Source: Pleurodeles waltl (lineage: Eukaryota > Chordata > Amphibia > Caudata > Salamandridae). From it: a stretch of DNA of 64,000 nucleotides. The number at the start of each line of letters is the position of its first letter. Position 1 is the stretch's first letter. The stretch spans positions 337,645,177-337,709,176 of the forward strand of contig NC_090448.1 of NCBI RefSeq assembly GCF_031143425.1, read 5' to 3'. Shown here piece after piece: positions 23,345 through 35,014 of this stretch. The position numbers and the translations under genes were made by a program. The notes under the pieces were generated by a model. That model worked only from the letters and a program-made list of their open reading frames with translations, made no database searches and was not told the origin of the DNA.

Positions 23345-24190
23345 TTCAAGCTCATCCTTATACCATGCAATGCCATTTCGGGAGTGTCCCTTATATCTCA
23401 CACATGTTCATTGTCGTGGATGACTTTTCCCAATATCCTGAGATTAGGATTGTTTTGTCCACCGCGGCATCCAAAGTCATCCCGAAGGTGGAGAAAATGA
23501 TGGTGACTCACAATCTGTTTGGTGAAATTCGTACAGATAATGGGCCCCCTTTTAACAGTCACAAGTTCCTCCGTTCCCAGAACACAAAACATCATTGCAT
23601 CATGCCCCGGTAGTCTCAAGCTAACAGGGAGGTAGAGGTTTTGTAAGGACTCAAAACAAAGTAATTCGTATAGCAGTGGTAGAGGCACACAGCATTGAAA
23701 GAGCCAGCTACAACTTTCTCGGAGAATTCCGATTCACACCCAGTGCCACCGCTGGGGTTGGCCCCTGCCAGCTCTGTTTCAGGAGGGCTGTGCCTGGCTT
23801 CATCCCACACCAACTACTGTGACCCCCCCAAGCCAATCCGGGGCGAGGAGAACACCCAACAACTAGTATGCATCGAGCTATGGTGGTATAAGCAGAATGC
23901 CATACAAGTGGGTGACAAGGTGTTTGTCAGGGATCGTCACCCAGGCAGAAGTTGTGTTTGCCTTCTGAAGCTGACCCATGGACAGTTACCTCTGTTAAAG
24001 ACAAGATGGTTACCGCAGAGAGAGGGACTGATGCGGTCACAAGAAATATGTCCCCATTCAAAAGAATACTTACCTCGCTATCTGCAAATTTGCCAACAGA
24101 AGATCTATTTGATGATGAGATGTGGGACCGCATCCAAGGTGGCGGAGCCTCCGCAGATCGCACTGCCCAAACACCCCTGAACGAATAGCA
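23345..24190 (+). pseudogene. Ty3/gypsy integrase pseudogene (pol 3' end)
   Basis: Retroelement integrase inserts the DNA copy into the host chromosome. The catalytic core shows as FIVVDDFSQYPEIRIV, then IPKVEKMMVTHNLFGEIRTDNGPPFNSHKF, which holds the second catalytic Asp in RTDNGPPF. The Glu region follows as SQANREVEV near 23615-23640, interrupted by a stop. After a frame change, 23695-24180 covers the C-terminal domain with QVGDKVFVRDRH. Stops and frameshifts make it inactive. No RNase H or reverse transcriptase was recognised upstream, so the element is 5'-truncated or scrambled. Confidence 0.8.
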
Positions 24191-24564
24191 GAATTTCCGG
24201 TGTGCTGTAGCAGCAATTCATGCCTGAATACAGAGAGCCCAGCCCAGTGAGAGCAGACTCCTTGTCTGTAGACAGAACCGCAGTGAGACTTTCAGCAAAG
24301 GGTGAACCAGGGCGGTACCACCTCAGATCCAACCCTGATCCATCCAGGCGGTATGCTGATTTCCTGATGGAGTGAGCGCAGAGGGTGCCATGCTGAGAGC
24401 CTTCCATGTTCGTGACTTATACCATGGTCACTTTTTATTTACCTGAATGTAATGTTTTGTGTTGGCATGTTGCTCGGTGGGTTCTTTCAATTTCTATGTA
24501 AGAGAGTAATTTAGTATTGCCACCTCAAAGGACGACACTATAAGATGATCCTGGGGAGGGGAGA

Positions 24565-24737
24565 CAGTACACCCCCTTTCTCCTCCGGCACAGATAATAC
24601 ATCTGACATAGCCTGAGAGAAAGTATAAAATGTTGTGCGGGCAAAGGGAAGGGGTCTTTAGTAGAAGTACGACAAGTTTCAATAAAGGGTTTTGCTACTA
24701 ATGTACACGGTGTCCGTGCACTTTGCTCAGGCCTACA
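24565..24737 (+). mobile_element. Probable 3' LTR of the gypsy fossil
   Basis: A purine-rich GGGGAGGGGAGA tract sits immediately upstream as a likely polypurine tract. Inside are a TATA-like AGTATAAAATG (about 24624) and AATAAA (24681), and the segment ends GGCCTACA near 24737. Its position downstream of integrase fits a 3' LTR of about 170 bp. No second LTR is visible in the window, so the limits are approximate. Confidence 0.5.
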
Positions 24738-25198
24738 CCACAAGCACCTGCACACTTCAGCAACATTTAGTTAATCACACTGAGAATCAGAATTAAAACA
24801 GAACACACCTACCAGCCTCCTGGACGCAGTCACAGGCAAAACACAGACGCTAGAGTTAGAATCATGAAATTAGGAGACTTCTGATTTGAAGAACAGAGAT
24901 CTTCATAGGACTGCCTCTGTGCATATGGTTTGTTTGTAATGGCTCCTGCATTAGTCACCTATTGCAAAAATGCAAAACATTTCTCTTGCTAGATCTGTTG
25001 GCTTGCTGTTTCATTTGACAAGTTATAACTTTGTGAAAAATGAGTAGAACAATGTTAAAAGCAGTTAACCCTCCAACTGTGGGGCATCTACTAAAATACC
25101 AAAGAGTAAGTATGATCCTTAAGAAGTCAAATTGCCTGTTTCTCGGAACTCAAACTCTGCATTTGGACAATGCAGAGTTTGAGTGAACAGAATGCTTT
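24738..25198. other. Unclassified DNA
   Basis: Nothing supportable seen, apart from a short inverted repeat around AACTCTGCATT/AATGCAGAGTT (about 25150-25180). Confidence 0.4.
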
Positions 25199-25915
25199 TC
25201 CAGCCCGATTATACGACGGAACACCGACTTAAAAACAACTACTAACCTTCTTACTACTAATGATTTTACCACCAATGCCTTATCAACAATATTTTGTTGT
25301 AACGGCATTCCTGATAAAACCATTACTAATAGGCACCATTCACCCTACATCCCTCACCCCACCCCCCAACCCCACCCCAAAACCTAAAACCCCCTAACCC
25401 CCACCCCCTCCCCAAAACCAAAAACGCCCCACCCCCCCAACCCCACCCCAAAACCTATTACCCCCTACCCCCTCCCCAAAACCCAAAACGCCCCACCCCA
25501 CCAACCCCACCCCAAAACCTAAAACCCCCTAACCCCCTAACCCCCACCCCCTCCCCAAATCAAAAACGAATCACCCCCCCAACCCCACCCCACCCCAAAA
25601 CCTAAAACCCCCTAACCACCACCCCCTCCCCAAAACCAAAAACGCCCCACCCCCCAACCCCACCCCAAAACCTAAAACCCCCCACCCCCTCCCCAAAACC
25701 TAAACCCACCACTTACCTTAGTCAACCCCATGTCACCTGCGTCGTCCTCCTTCGCCAACTCCCTTCTTTGTACCTTAACCACGCATGTTCGTTGCTCAGA
25801 ACATACGTCGTTAAGGCACAAAAAAACAGAGTTGTGGTTAAAAAAAGCATGGTTGCGCTTTCATTAACCACGACTTTCATTAAAAAAAAGTCGTAAAAAA
25901 GGATGTTTCCCTTCC
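25199..25915. repeat. Repeat unit containing an extreme C-rich tandem block
   Basis: From about 25343 to 25710 the + strand is almost only C and A, built from diverged ~75-bp units containing CCCCACCCCAAAACCTAAAA, CCCCCTAACCCCCACCCCCT and CCCCAAAACCAAAAACGCC. The block is flanked by related low-complexity arms (ACTACTAACCTT, TTAACCACG). The phrase TTCCAGCCCG occurs at about 25199 and again at about 25906 as a direct repeat that could be a target duplication. I cannot assign a family. The complementary strand has many G-runs and could form quadruplexes. Confidence 0.6.
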
Positions 25916-26640
25916 AGCCCGCATGTAGGTTTTATATGTATGAGATTGTTTTACAAAATACTAAAAATATTTCTAAATTAAAATTGTTTTTGCTACAGTT
26001 GTCTTTTATATGATTTTTCGACTTCGAAGTGATTCTTACTCCGGTAAAATGTCTTTGAGATTTAATTGGGCATGACAAATATTTCATTTTGGCTATAGTG
26101 TGCATGTACAGTGCTTTACTGTAAGCCAGTAGTGCTTCACTATAAGAGTGTAGTGCTTTAATGTATTTACAATATAGGTGAAAGCTATATCAAAGTATCG
26201 ACTTCATAGTGGCTTAATGTAGAAAAAAGATTAATGTCGCTCCTCCTAGGATTAAAAAGGTGAAAAATGAATATTAATGTGACAGTACTTTCCTGAGTCA
26301 GCACTTAATGAGAATCCGGTTTAAACCTAGGAATTGAGGACACTTAATAAAGTTTGTATTAATATTGGGATCACCAGTGGAGCAGCTATTCTGGAAGACT
26401 ATAGGGAATGTCTTGGATTTGAAGAATACCACATCAGCTTGGAACACCACTATAGTGATATGTGGGAATCCGAGGGTGGTAGTAGACAAAAGGGCCTCAA
26501 GAAGTGTAAAGTGTAATAGTGCATTTCCAATTGGATTGTGCCTCAAAGGGCACCCTTGATAACTAGAGTCTACACTACAGAGTGATGAGATTGGTATTAT
26601 TGCTCATCCCTTGCTATCCAGACTGCAGTGGCTGTGTTCT
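25916..26640. other. Unclassified AT-rich DNA
   Basis: Nothing supportable seen. Overlapping frames around 26298-26559 on both strands lack motifs. Confidence 0.4.
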
Positions 26641-26649
26641 CTCCCTAAT

Positions 26650-29600
26650 TGTTATGTTGAATTGGTGATTACCTGATTGGCAAGACCTTACCCCCTATAA
26701 GTATATGGTACCCAGGGCATAGGTGGTAAAGGTGTCCCCAGGGCTGCAGCACAGGTTTGTGCCACCCTGGGTGAACCTCCCAAAGTATTAGTGGCAGGTC
26801 TGCCATTGCAGACTGCCAGAGTGGGGGAAACTGCTTGAGTTCGACTGTGCCCTCACCAAGAGTGGCACTGTCCCATGCACTGCCTTATATGTCTGTCAGA
26901 CACCCCTAAGGTAAGCCTCTGCAATCCAGGAGGCAGAGTGCTTTACATTTAAGGTGCATACATACAAGACCGAGCTTCTATGTCTCTATAGTGTCCTTTC
27001 CAATTAGGGATACTATAAGTGCAGGTTGGTCTATAGAATAACATGGGACTTAAGCCCGGTTGACCAGAGCTGCTAGCTCCATTATGGTACTGCCTTCTCT
27101 TGTTCAACATTAATCTTGTGTCGAGGGACAGCTGGCATGCACCCAGGTGGCGCATTAGAGGGTCCCCACTTGTTTCCCACCTTCCTTTGTGCTCTGGCCA
27201 AGCAGCCCGCGCTTTTTTCCATGCTTGCTGCTGCCAAGACAGAGTTCTGAGCTCCTGCCTGCTGCTGCCTGTGGCCCTGTCTTGTGATCCAACAGATGTC
27301 CTGAGGGGCAGTGTGGTGTGCCCCCATTCCCCCTGGATCATGTTCCCTAGAGTGTGATGAGCACTGCACTTCATTGTCCTTAGATCACGTTGTGAGCGCT
27401 CATATCCTTTTTACGCGCTCTCCCTTTGCATTGGATCCGCCAATGCCAGTTGGCAGAGCCCCTCCTAGGGTGGTCGCTCTGTTGCAGATAGGGCGGCAGT
27501 GGAGAGGGCGGGACAGCCCGGAGGAAACCAAGCCACTCTGGGATGTCGAAGATGCGTCGCCCTCTTTATCAGAAGGGAGTTGAGGGCGCAATGCCTGCGG
27601 GGCTGACCCCACTGCCGGAGGAGAAGCGGAGCGGCAAGAAGCTGCTGTGCCGCTCGGCCGGAATATAAGGCGCGCTTGTGGCTCATTGATGGAGCCCCTG
27701 ACAGTGGGGAAGACTGAGTGCGGTCTCCCTGCAGGAGTCTACCATCGTGGCCATTTGCCTGTGTAAAGTTCTGGAGCCAGAGGGCTCATTCCCATTACCG
27801 TAATCCCCCGTATATAAGGACCTGCAGCGTCAGTAGCTGCCTAATCCAGGTTAGTGTATGGGACCCGGGGAAGTCTATTTGGTGATGGCAGAGTTGTGTG
27901 TATGGGGGCTTTTGTTCCTGATTCTCCCCTCCCACAGGGCGGAGACCTCACCGGAGGCCCCATCCTGCAGAGGAGGGTTTCCCCGCTCTTACCACACCTT
28001 GGAGCATATTTACAAGCCCCTGGCACGAACTTGGCACTGCCATAGCATAATTTATTTTACACTAAGGTGCGCTAAAGTGGCTTTTCTGTTACAGCATATT
28101 TACAAAGTGGCACAATGCTTGCATTCCCCTGCCTTCTCCCTTTTGTACTGCACGGTTAGGTTCCAAAACCGTTGTATGTCGTGCTTCTTCTGACAAGAGA
28201 ACGGGTACTGTTTTCAGGGACTGTAAAACTTTGCACTGTAATATGTTGTTTATGACATGGGCCTTATGGAAATTTTTATTTTTGGCATTCATGATGATGT
28301 TCTGGCATTCGTGACAACGTTTTGTGTGACATGTGCACTACAGGAGCTTCTTTTAAGTATGCACTATGATGATCTGACAACTGCTTACCTAGCAGCTGTG
28401 GTTTTAGTCTATGAAGTTTTATGTATTACTGTCTATTTTTATATAGCTTGTTGTGAAGACTTGTTTTGTGGTGTATTTATTGTGCCACTGGGTTGTGTGT
28501 GTTGTGCAAATGCTTTACACATTGCCTCTGGGATAGGCCTAACTGCTCGTGCCAAGCTACCAAGGGGCTGAGCAGGCAGGGGTTATCTTAGGTATGCAGC
28601 TCCCTTGCCCTGACTAGAGTGGTGGTTCCTGCCTGGCTTCGGTGTCTACCCTATCCAACAAGGAACCCCATTTTCAACACTGCCCACTGACCACTAGTCT
28701 CCACACCCCCTAACTCCTAATCCAGGATTTAAGGGACACCCCTGAAACCAGAACCTCCGATCTCATTGACCAACTTCAAAGAAGGACCAGAAGAAACTCT
28801 GCATCACTGACAACCAGACTCTGCCCACTGCTCCAAAGCAAAGAAGGGAAACTCTGTCCTTGGGGCATCAGACTGGGAACTGCGTGATCGTCCTTCATCC
28901 TTTGCTGAAACTTGTCACTCCAGACCAGTGGAACATCTGTGGAAGCCTGAAGCACTTTCAGTCTCCACTGGACTAGTGTCACCAGTCCCTTGCAAACTGC
29001 AGATAAAAACGACAGCAGGATCCGAAGTTATACCAGCCATCAGGCCTGAAGTAGGGTTCCGTAAATCAGGTAGTCTAGTGTCTTTTGGGAGTTGTAACCC
29101 AGCCTGCCTCCATGTTTCAGGACCCTACCTCATTCCCTCAGACCCCAGTAACTTATCAAAGGATTTCTGGACCTTTACCGCTGCCAAGGCTTTTTGGTTG
29201 CCAGCCCGTTAACTAACCCTTGCGCTCAACACTGCAGGTGCAGGGCACAGCATGCAACATGCATCCAACATCTACAACCCAGCACCAGCTGAGATTTTGC
29301 ATCTCCTTGTCAGCATTGTCATGCCAGTAGTGAAATCAACACCAGCACAAGCCCCATTCAGCATCACCGACGGCCAGGACATCACTGCAACCAACACCCA
29401 CAGACGTGGTGGAAGTGAACTGACTGTTGTGGCCTGGTCCCAGGGCCCGCACTACCTTAATCCTGCAAGGGTTCCTCACAGCTTGACCTCCAAGTGGCAT
29501 CCCTTCCATTGGCTTCAACGTTAGTCACATTCAGCACCACACACAGCCAGGACAACTCTGCACCTGAACGCCACAGGCCTGATAAAACATCTCTGACTGT

Positions 29601-29990
29601 TGTGATCTGGACCCAGTTACTTCACTAGCTTAACCCCCCAAGGGTCCCATACAACTCATCTTTAAGTGCATTTTTGCAACAGATGACACATGACATATGA
29701 CATTTTCCTATAGACTTCAATGCAACGTTTAAATGCCATTTCTGATGTGATTTCCTATTGCTTTGAAAATGAATATCTCCCGAACCTAGACTGTTTGTTT
29801 TGGGGTATAAATTTATATAAAATAAACTCTATTTGCATAAATTGGTGTTGGATTTCTTTAGAGTTGTGTAAATTACTTACCGTCCATTGTTTGTGCTGTG
29901 AAAGGATTAACACATGTTTCTCTGAGAAAAAAACTGACTGCTCTTTGCCACACTACCAGGACTGAGCGAAGGATTTGCTAGTGTGAATCC
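26650..29990. repeat. Long dispersed repeat, unclassified, with a GC-rich insert
   Basis: Several phrases here (TACCCAGGGCATAGG, CCATTGCAGACTGCC, CAAATGCTTTACACATTGCC, CTGCTCGTGCCAAGCTACCA, TAAATTGGTGTTGGATTT) resemble a very abundant salamander repeat that I know only from memory. They run in the order expected of one element, with a GC-rich segment (about 27080-28020) that looks inserted. The 104-codon hydrophobic frame at 28257-28571 lies in it and is not called a gene. Family assignment is inference; no terminal repeats were identified. Confidence 0.4.
27485..27860 (+). promoter_or_regulatory. Candidate promoter: GC boxes, two TATA boxes, splice-donor-like site
   Basis: Within a GC- and CpG-rich segment there are two Sp1-type boxes (GGGCGG at 27491 and GGGCGGG at 27506), a TATAAGG at 27664-27670, a second TATATAAGG at 27811-27819, and CAG-GTTAGT at 27847-27855, which fits a 5' splice site about 30 bases after the second TATA. 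The order resembles a polymerase II promoter with a short first exon, or the U3-R part of an LTR. No downstream coding exon was recognised. Confidence 0.35.
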
Positions 29991-30930
29991 AAGGACCAGC
30001 TCTGGGGTATTGTGAGAGTGTAACATGGTGAGGACTAACCCCCACACTATACTCCACTTTCCTACTGACTTGCTATTTCACATTGACCTCAAAGTTAAGG
30101 AAGCAAAAGCGCCATAATGGTCTCAGCTGTTTTTAAAATACGTCTCAACCAATCATATCGGTCAAAGTCCAAATGAACACACCTAAAAAAAGTTTACCAC
30201 AACTGTAAATCACGAGAAACCAAAAAACAAACATGAGCATTAACTGTCGCGGTGTAGGTACTCCTCAGACTCGGTGTGATGCAAACAAGGTCCACCTCCT
30301 GACACCACCAAGTCACTGATAAAAAACCACAGTGCATTGGAGTAATCAAGCGAGGGAAGGAAGGGGAAGGATCAGCAGGGACGGGATAACTGTAAAGAAA
30401 AATACACAGTGTTAATTATCACATTGTCTGTCTATTCTCATAAGGTCTCACTAAAACCAAAACGACCTGGACTGCCCATAACTCATAAGGGCAGAACTAG
30501 TCCAAAGCCTGACTATGTTCCATCAGCATCACCAATGGATGCCCCAAGCCACCTACGGCCACTAATAATCACCTAAGGGTCTCACCGCCCTTCCTCCTAA
30601 ACAATACTACAGAACGTATAACGAAACGAACATGAGGAGAAAGAATAAGGTGAAGAAAATCTATTTTGTACTTCTTCCTATGATTTAGTTAACCCACTAA
30701 GCCTTTCGTTAATGTCACGTATATTTGAAGAAGTACTTCGTTCATATCTCAGTGAATGTTGACAAGAATTATTTGTCCCGGCTGTTTGGAATCCTGCAAA
30801 CAGTAAATCTCATTCTGAATCGCCGCCAACAAAAAGCCAAAAGATTATGTCTCATAAGATCGCCGTTCCTTTATTATGGTACCTCAAAGGTAAAGTGCTC
30901 CAATTTATGACAGTCACCCCCAACCTGGCC
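29991..30930. other. Unclassified DNA
   Basis: Nothing supportable seen. Confidence 0.4.
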
Positions 30931-31315
30931 GTAAGGAATGCAGAAATAAAGAAAGGCGATAGCCTCCGGCAAGTAGCAAGCTTGCCGCTTACCACCTTCT
31001 TAGTACTCGGAATTCGAAAGGAGGAGCAGCTCGGAACTCCTTCTGCCGGTAAAAGGTCAGTTTCCAGGAGGGGGCCATGCTGAATCTCATTCCTCTTTTC
31101 GGGCCGCCGATGAATTCCCCCCTGGGGAACGCCGTCCGCTCCTACTTCGTTGAGGCTCCGACCTGCCTCATTAGCACAAATAACGCACACCCTTTCCAGG
31201 GTGCGCCGACTTTTACGCGATCTCTACCGCGCTGGGCTTCATGGGAAGTGTAGTCCTTAAGGACTACAATCTCCCGATCGGCCCTGTAGGCGCCGGCTAG
31301 CACCTGACATTAACT
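30930..31315. promoter_or_regulatory. CpG-rich patch with an inverted pair of ACTACA-type elements
   Basis: CpG dinucleotides are dense from about 31020 to 31310, against a depleted background. At 31243-31275 two near-copies of the ACTACAATTCCC element lie head to head: GGGAAGTGTAGTCC, then TTAA, then GGACTACAATCTCCC. ACTACAAYTCCCAGCATGC-type sites bind ZNF143/Staf and mark many vertebrate CpG-island promoters. The 3' part of each site is weak. No exon was recognised on either side, so this may be a host promoter or the regulatory end of an element. Confidence 0.4.
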
Positions 31316-32025
31316 GCAAAAACTATACTGTTTCACTTCATGCCTTCTTGGAATGGTTAGTTCACGTTCATATCAATGTTTCCCGTTTAACTTGTCGCCA
31401 ACTTAAATTGGCTATTTCACATTAACATCAATGTTAGGGGAACTCATCCCAACCCATCTAAACACATGAAAAAGCCCTTCTCTTGGAATTCAAATTACCA
31501 ATATTTAAATAACAAACATCGACCTATCATAAACACAAATCAGGAAAATCCAAAAATATAAAGTACAATAATGTTGTATATTACGACTCACCATTCTACA
31601 TACATCACACAAACTATCTCCTCACCGACAATTGATCAGTCATACTATGAAAAATCCATTGACTTCATTTCTAAATCACTGACCGAAATATTCACACCCA
31701 ACCATAACAATTTACAACTCTATTATAATAACATGTCTGCTGCCCTCCTATTAGATTGAAAAACACTTCATAAGCGGCTCTAGGCAATATCATCATTCTA
31801 GTTCAACTATCCACACACTTAGTGAATGATTTACTATTTTCTGTCATGCAAAATAATATATCTTCCCTTCTAGCCACATGAAGGGTCTGAAAACTCATAA
31901 GATCAACCCAGCCAAACAAGACCAATCTATTGATAGTCATTTATAAAGTATAAAAAAACAATGTAGCTCACTCTCAATATTCAATAACTTCTCCAATGTT
32001 CTTAGCTGACTTATCAACCCTGCCT
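31316..32025. other. Unclassified AT-rich DNA
   Basis: Nothing supportable seen; it may include the 3' UTR of the Penelope-like element that ends at about 32026. Confidence 0.4.
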
Positions 32026-33100
32026 CTATTTGACAAAGAATGAGTTCCATGTCCCAACCTCGTGAGCTAGGGTTAATTCTCTGCAAACCATGAAACTTAA
32101 AGTCCCTCCTGTCCGAATGACACCCCTTAATATGCCGTGCAAGAGTGAATTAGCCTCCTTATTCTTGATAGCCCTACAGTGTTCTTGGATCCTTAGATTT
32201 AAAGCCCTTTTAGTGTTGCCAACGTATACCATAGCATACACCACAAAATTGCCATTACAATTCATAAAATGTTTAATATTGTAGACTCTGCCCGAGTTAT
32301 AGTTAAAACTCTTGATCTTGTCAATTTCATGTCAACGCATATTGCAATCAGTGCACACATTTGGTGGATACGGTAACAAATTATCCCTTTTACTAGTCTT
32401 GCCTGGAATTAAATAATTGCTGCTGACGCTTTCTCTGATGGTACAACCTCGCCTGTAAGTAACAATGTTTTTTTTTTTAATAAATCACTTTTTTCCAACC
32501 AAAGCACCTATGTGAGAAGAGGCTAATGTTTCAATAAGAACTTAAATACTGCTTTTTGTTCATAATTATATGTAGTCACCAGTGCCAATCTATTGATATT
32601 GTTTATCTTAAGTTTCTGTACTAGGGAAGTATTCCTATCCACAGTTTGAATTCTACCCTCCACATCTTTCAAACAATTCTAACTCTAACAACGTAATGAT
32701 AACCTATTCGTCAATTCATGAATACCCTCTTCAAATTCTGATCTTCACCACAATTTCTCTGTGGTCTAATCATTTCCCATAGGTGATCCCGCTGATGACT
32801 GATTTGGGATGTGAACCATACGTCCTTAGAATGTTATTAGTAGCAGCAGGTTTCCTAAATAATTAGATATAGCTCTACACCCAAAAAAGTGATACTATTG
32901 TTGTTACAACATATGGTGAATGGCACATTGTATGCATTGTCATATAAGAAAACTAGGTACTCCTGCAATTGAGTCTGAAAACCTGTCCAGATGATAAGGA
33001 AGTCATCTATAAAGCGTCCCCAGAAATAAATTAACTCCATCCATTTACTAGCAGAAGAGGTCCAGGCAAACCCCCTCTCAAATGTCACAATTGAATAAAA
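32026..33100 (-). pseudogene. Penelope-like element: reverse transcriptase and GIY-YIG endonuclease remnants
   Basis: Penelope-like elements encode a telomerase-related reverse transcriptase with a C-terminal GIY-YIG nuclease. On the - strand the RT active-site region reads ELIYFWGRFIDDFLIIWTGF (about 33050-32990), with the catalytic pair in FIDD, followed by SITFLGVELYLI. About 600 bp of stop-ridden sequence separates this from a Cys-rich linker (CTDCNM) and the nuclease: CNGNFVVYAMVYVGNTKRAL, then LRIQEHCRAIKN, which matches the VVY, YVG and EHC landmarks of GIY-YIG modules in this family. The order RT then GIY-YIG is as expected. The copy is truncated upstream and inactive. Confidence 0.8.
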
Positions 33101-33227
33101 AGGAATTGTTCCTCAAAATTAAATCCACCATCACAATCAGCATTTTAGAATGTTCTTCTGTGATGCTGTTACTTGGGAGAATGATTTTAAATGTTTTAAT
33201 GTAATGGGTGTATTGAGATGTTTATTC

Positions 33228-33280
33228 ACAACCCTGATGAAGTCCTGTTGATTGGATGAAAAGCGTTGGCTGGGCGGAGA
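33228..33280 (+). other. Hammerhead-ribozyme-like motif (degenerate)
   Basis: The order is ACCCTGATGA (exact CTGATGA core at 33234-33240), stem II GTCC-TGTTGATT-GGAT, GAAA (33258-33261) plus one extra A, a 3-bp stem III AGC-GTTG-GCT if one A is bulged, and short stem I pairs. The cleavage triplet would be CTG, which ends in G and is not cleavable by the known rule. Similar motifs lie in Penelope-like element terminal repeats, and such an element lies 130 bp away on the other strand. Confidence 0.4.
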
Positions 33281-33299
33281 AATCATTTTTTGGAGAATA

Positions 33300-34015
33300 A
33301 AAATCTATATTACCTACTTTGGTTCCAGTAATTTCAATGGGGTGGATGGACAATTGACATATTTGGATGCTTACTGGACTCGAACATTCTTTATTATGAT
33401 GGGATCGGTATGTGCAAGTGAGGCACAGCAGTGGTGTCTGGTAGGTTGGTGAAAGTAGATGTGGCTTGTCAGGTATTTGGGTCCTGTGTTGTGTAAGGCT
33501 TTGTATGTTTGCATGAGAACTTTCAATTGGCTGCACTTGTGAATAAGGAGTCACTGAATCTTCCTGAGGCACATTGTGATGTGGGTGCGTCATGGGAGTT
33601 CAAGTATGAGTCTTGCTCCAGTGTTCTGGATGGTCTGGAGTCGGTGTAAGGGTTGTTTGATGATTCTGGCATACAGAGTGTTTCCGTAGTCCAACCTGCT
33701 GTTAATGAGTGCTTGTGTCATGGTCAGTCTGTTGTTCTGAAGCAACTGTTTGAAGATCTTTCGCAGCATGTGTAGGATATGGTAGCAGGAGCTGCACACT
33801 GAGTTGACTTGAGCAGTCATATTGAGTTTGTCATCTAGGTCTGGGAGGATCCCTAGATTTCTTGCATGGTCTGTGGGTGTTGGTCCTAACTCCAAAGGCC
33901 ATTATGTGGAGTCCCATGAGGGGGAGTTTGTCTAAGACCAGTACTTCTGTCCTGTCAGAGTTGATCTTCAGGCAGTTATTTAGTATCAATCTGCTACCAT
34001 GGTCATGCAGGTTTT
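33300..34015 (-). pseudogene. CR1/L2/Rex1-type LINE reverse transcriptase, C-terminal fragment
   Basis: On the - strand, 33895-33590 stays open for 101 codons and reads ARNLGILPDLDDKLNMTAQV, then LTMTQALINSRLDYGNTLYA, then LHRLQTIQNTGARLIL. These are the standard landmarks of the thumb region in CR1/L2/Rex1-clade reverse transcriptases (NLG, SRLDYxN, LQxxQNxxARL). Upstream, 34010-33900 contributes a KINSDRTEVLVLDKLPL-like segment. Downstream the frame is shifted and stop-ridden to about 33300. The palm with the catalytic aspartates is missing. Confidence 0.8.
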
Positions 34016-34019
34016 GTGA

Positions 34020-35014
34020 TTAAAACAGTGATAATGTATAAGCATATGATCATGCAACCTATCACTGGCTCCGGTGGTGTGCCATAATTACCAGTGGCAG
34101 TGGTCAGCATTAGATGTGAGAAGTTACTTCCATCTAGAGAATCCAAATCCATCAACAGTACCAGCCAAGAAGGAGAGCTCTAAAAGACACACTTGCATCT
34201 TGTTCGTGAAACTAACAACATTCAGTGCCAATGTCGTAAAAAAGAAGGGATTGTAACATTTTGCCAGTCTTCCCCAGTGGTGTCAAAGATGGAACAAAAT
34301 TGTGAGGTATATAGGTTACAAGCACATGGCTGGAAAAAGGTAATCTGAAAGCTGTGACTTGTGTTTACACTTATTCACACTACTACCAGGGTGTAAGTTA
34401 TTTTAGTACTGAAAAAGTAATCCACTCGTACATTGATAACATTGATGCAAAATGAGTAATCATGATATGACCATAATGATAATACACCTACTGCGCATTA
34501 ACAATATTATTCATAAATATTCACAAATATAAGGAATCACCTTGAGATATAATAAAATACATTTTCCTTTTCTAAATTGTACTGTGTACTGTGAATCACC
34601 TTTTGTCAACAGACCAAATAGTACTGCTTTACCATACTGACCTGGCATCATCATGATGAATCTCCTGTAATTCTCAGTACAGGTAATACAATTAGCTTGT
34701 GATTGATTGCACCTAATGTTTTGCAGGAATCCAAGTAACTGCACAGGGAAGAAATGTAAACTAATGATCTTCAGCTGTGTCCTGCTACATTGAGTAACTT
34801 GGGTAATTTCTATAATGCATGTATTAAAGAACATGGAAACCAACTAGAAATATACATTCCTGAAATATTGACAGGTAAACTGAGGGATTTGTCAAAATGA
34901 AATATGTAATCATCATCCCCAATACCAGGAGAAGTAAATACATGCAGTATCATTGGCATTTCATATGAGAGGACTATGCAACAAAACACTTAGGTTACAG
35001 TAAATTAAACATGA
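34020..35014. other. Unclassified DNA
   Basis: Nothing supportable seen. A 110-codon antisense frame at 34511-34843 has no motif. Confidence 0.4.

Noticed and set aside
24681..24740. Same family for the LTRs near 24.6 kb and 54.2 kb
   Set aside because: Start sequences and internal landmarks do not match, so they are different gypsy lineages.
25343..25710. Interstitial telomere repeat
   Set aside because: CCCTAA words occur but not as tandem hexamers; the real unit is about 75 bp.
26949..27374. Pair of ~141- and 95-codon overlapping antisense frames
   Set aside because: GC-rich composition leaves several frames open on both strands; none shows a domain.
28257..28571. 104-codon hydrophobic frame that looks like a membrane protein
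   Set aside because: It lies in what appears to be a common dispersed repeat; T-rich DNA yields Leu/Val/Phe-rich translations.
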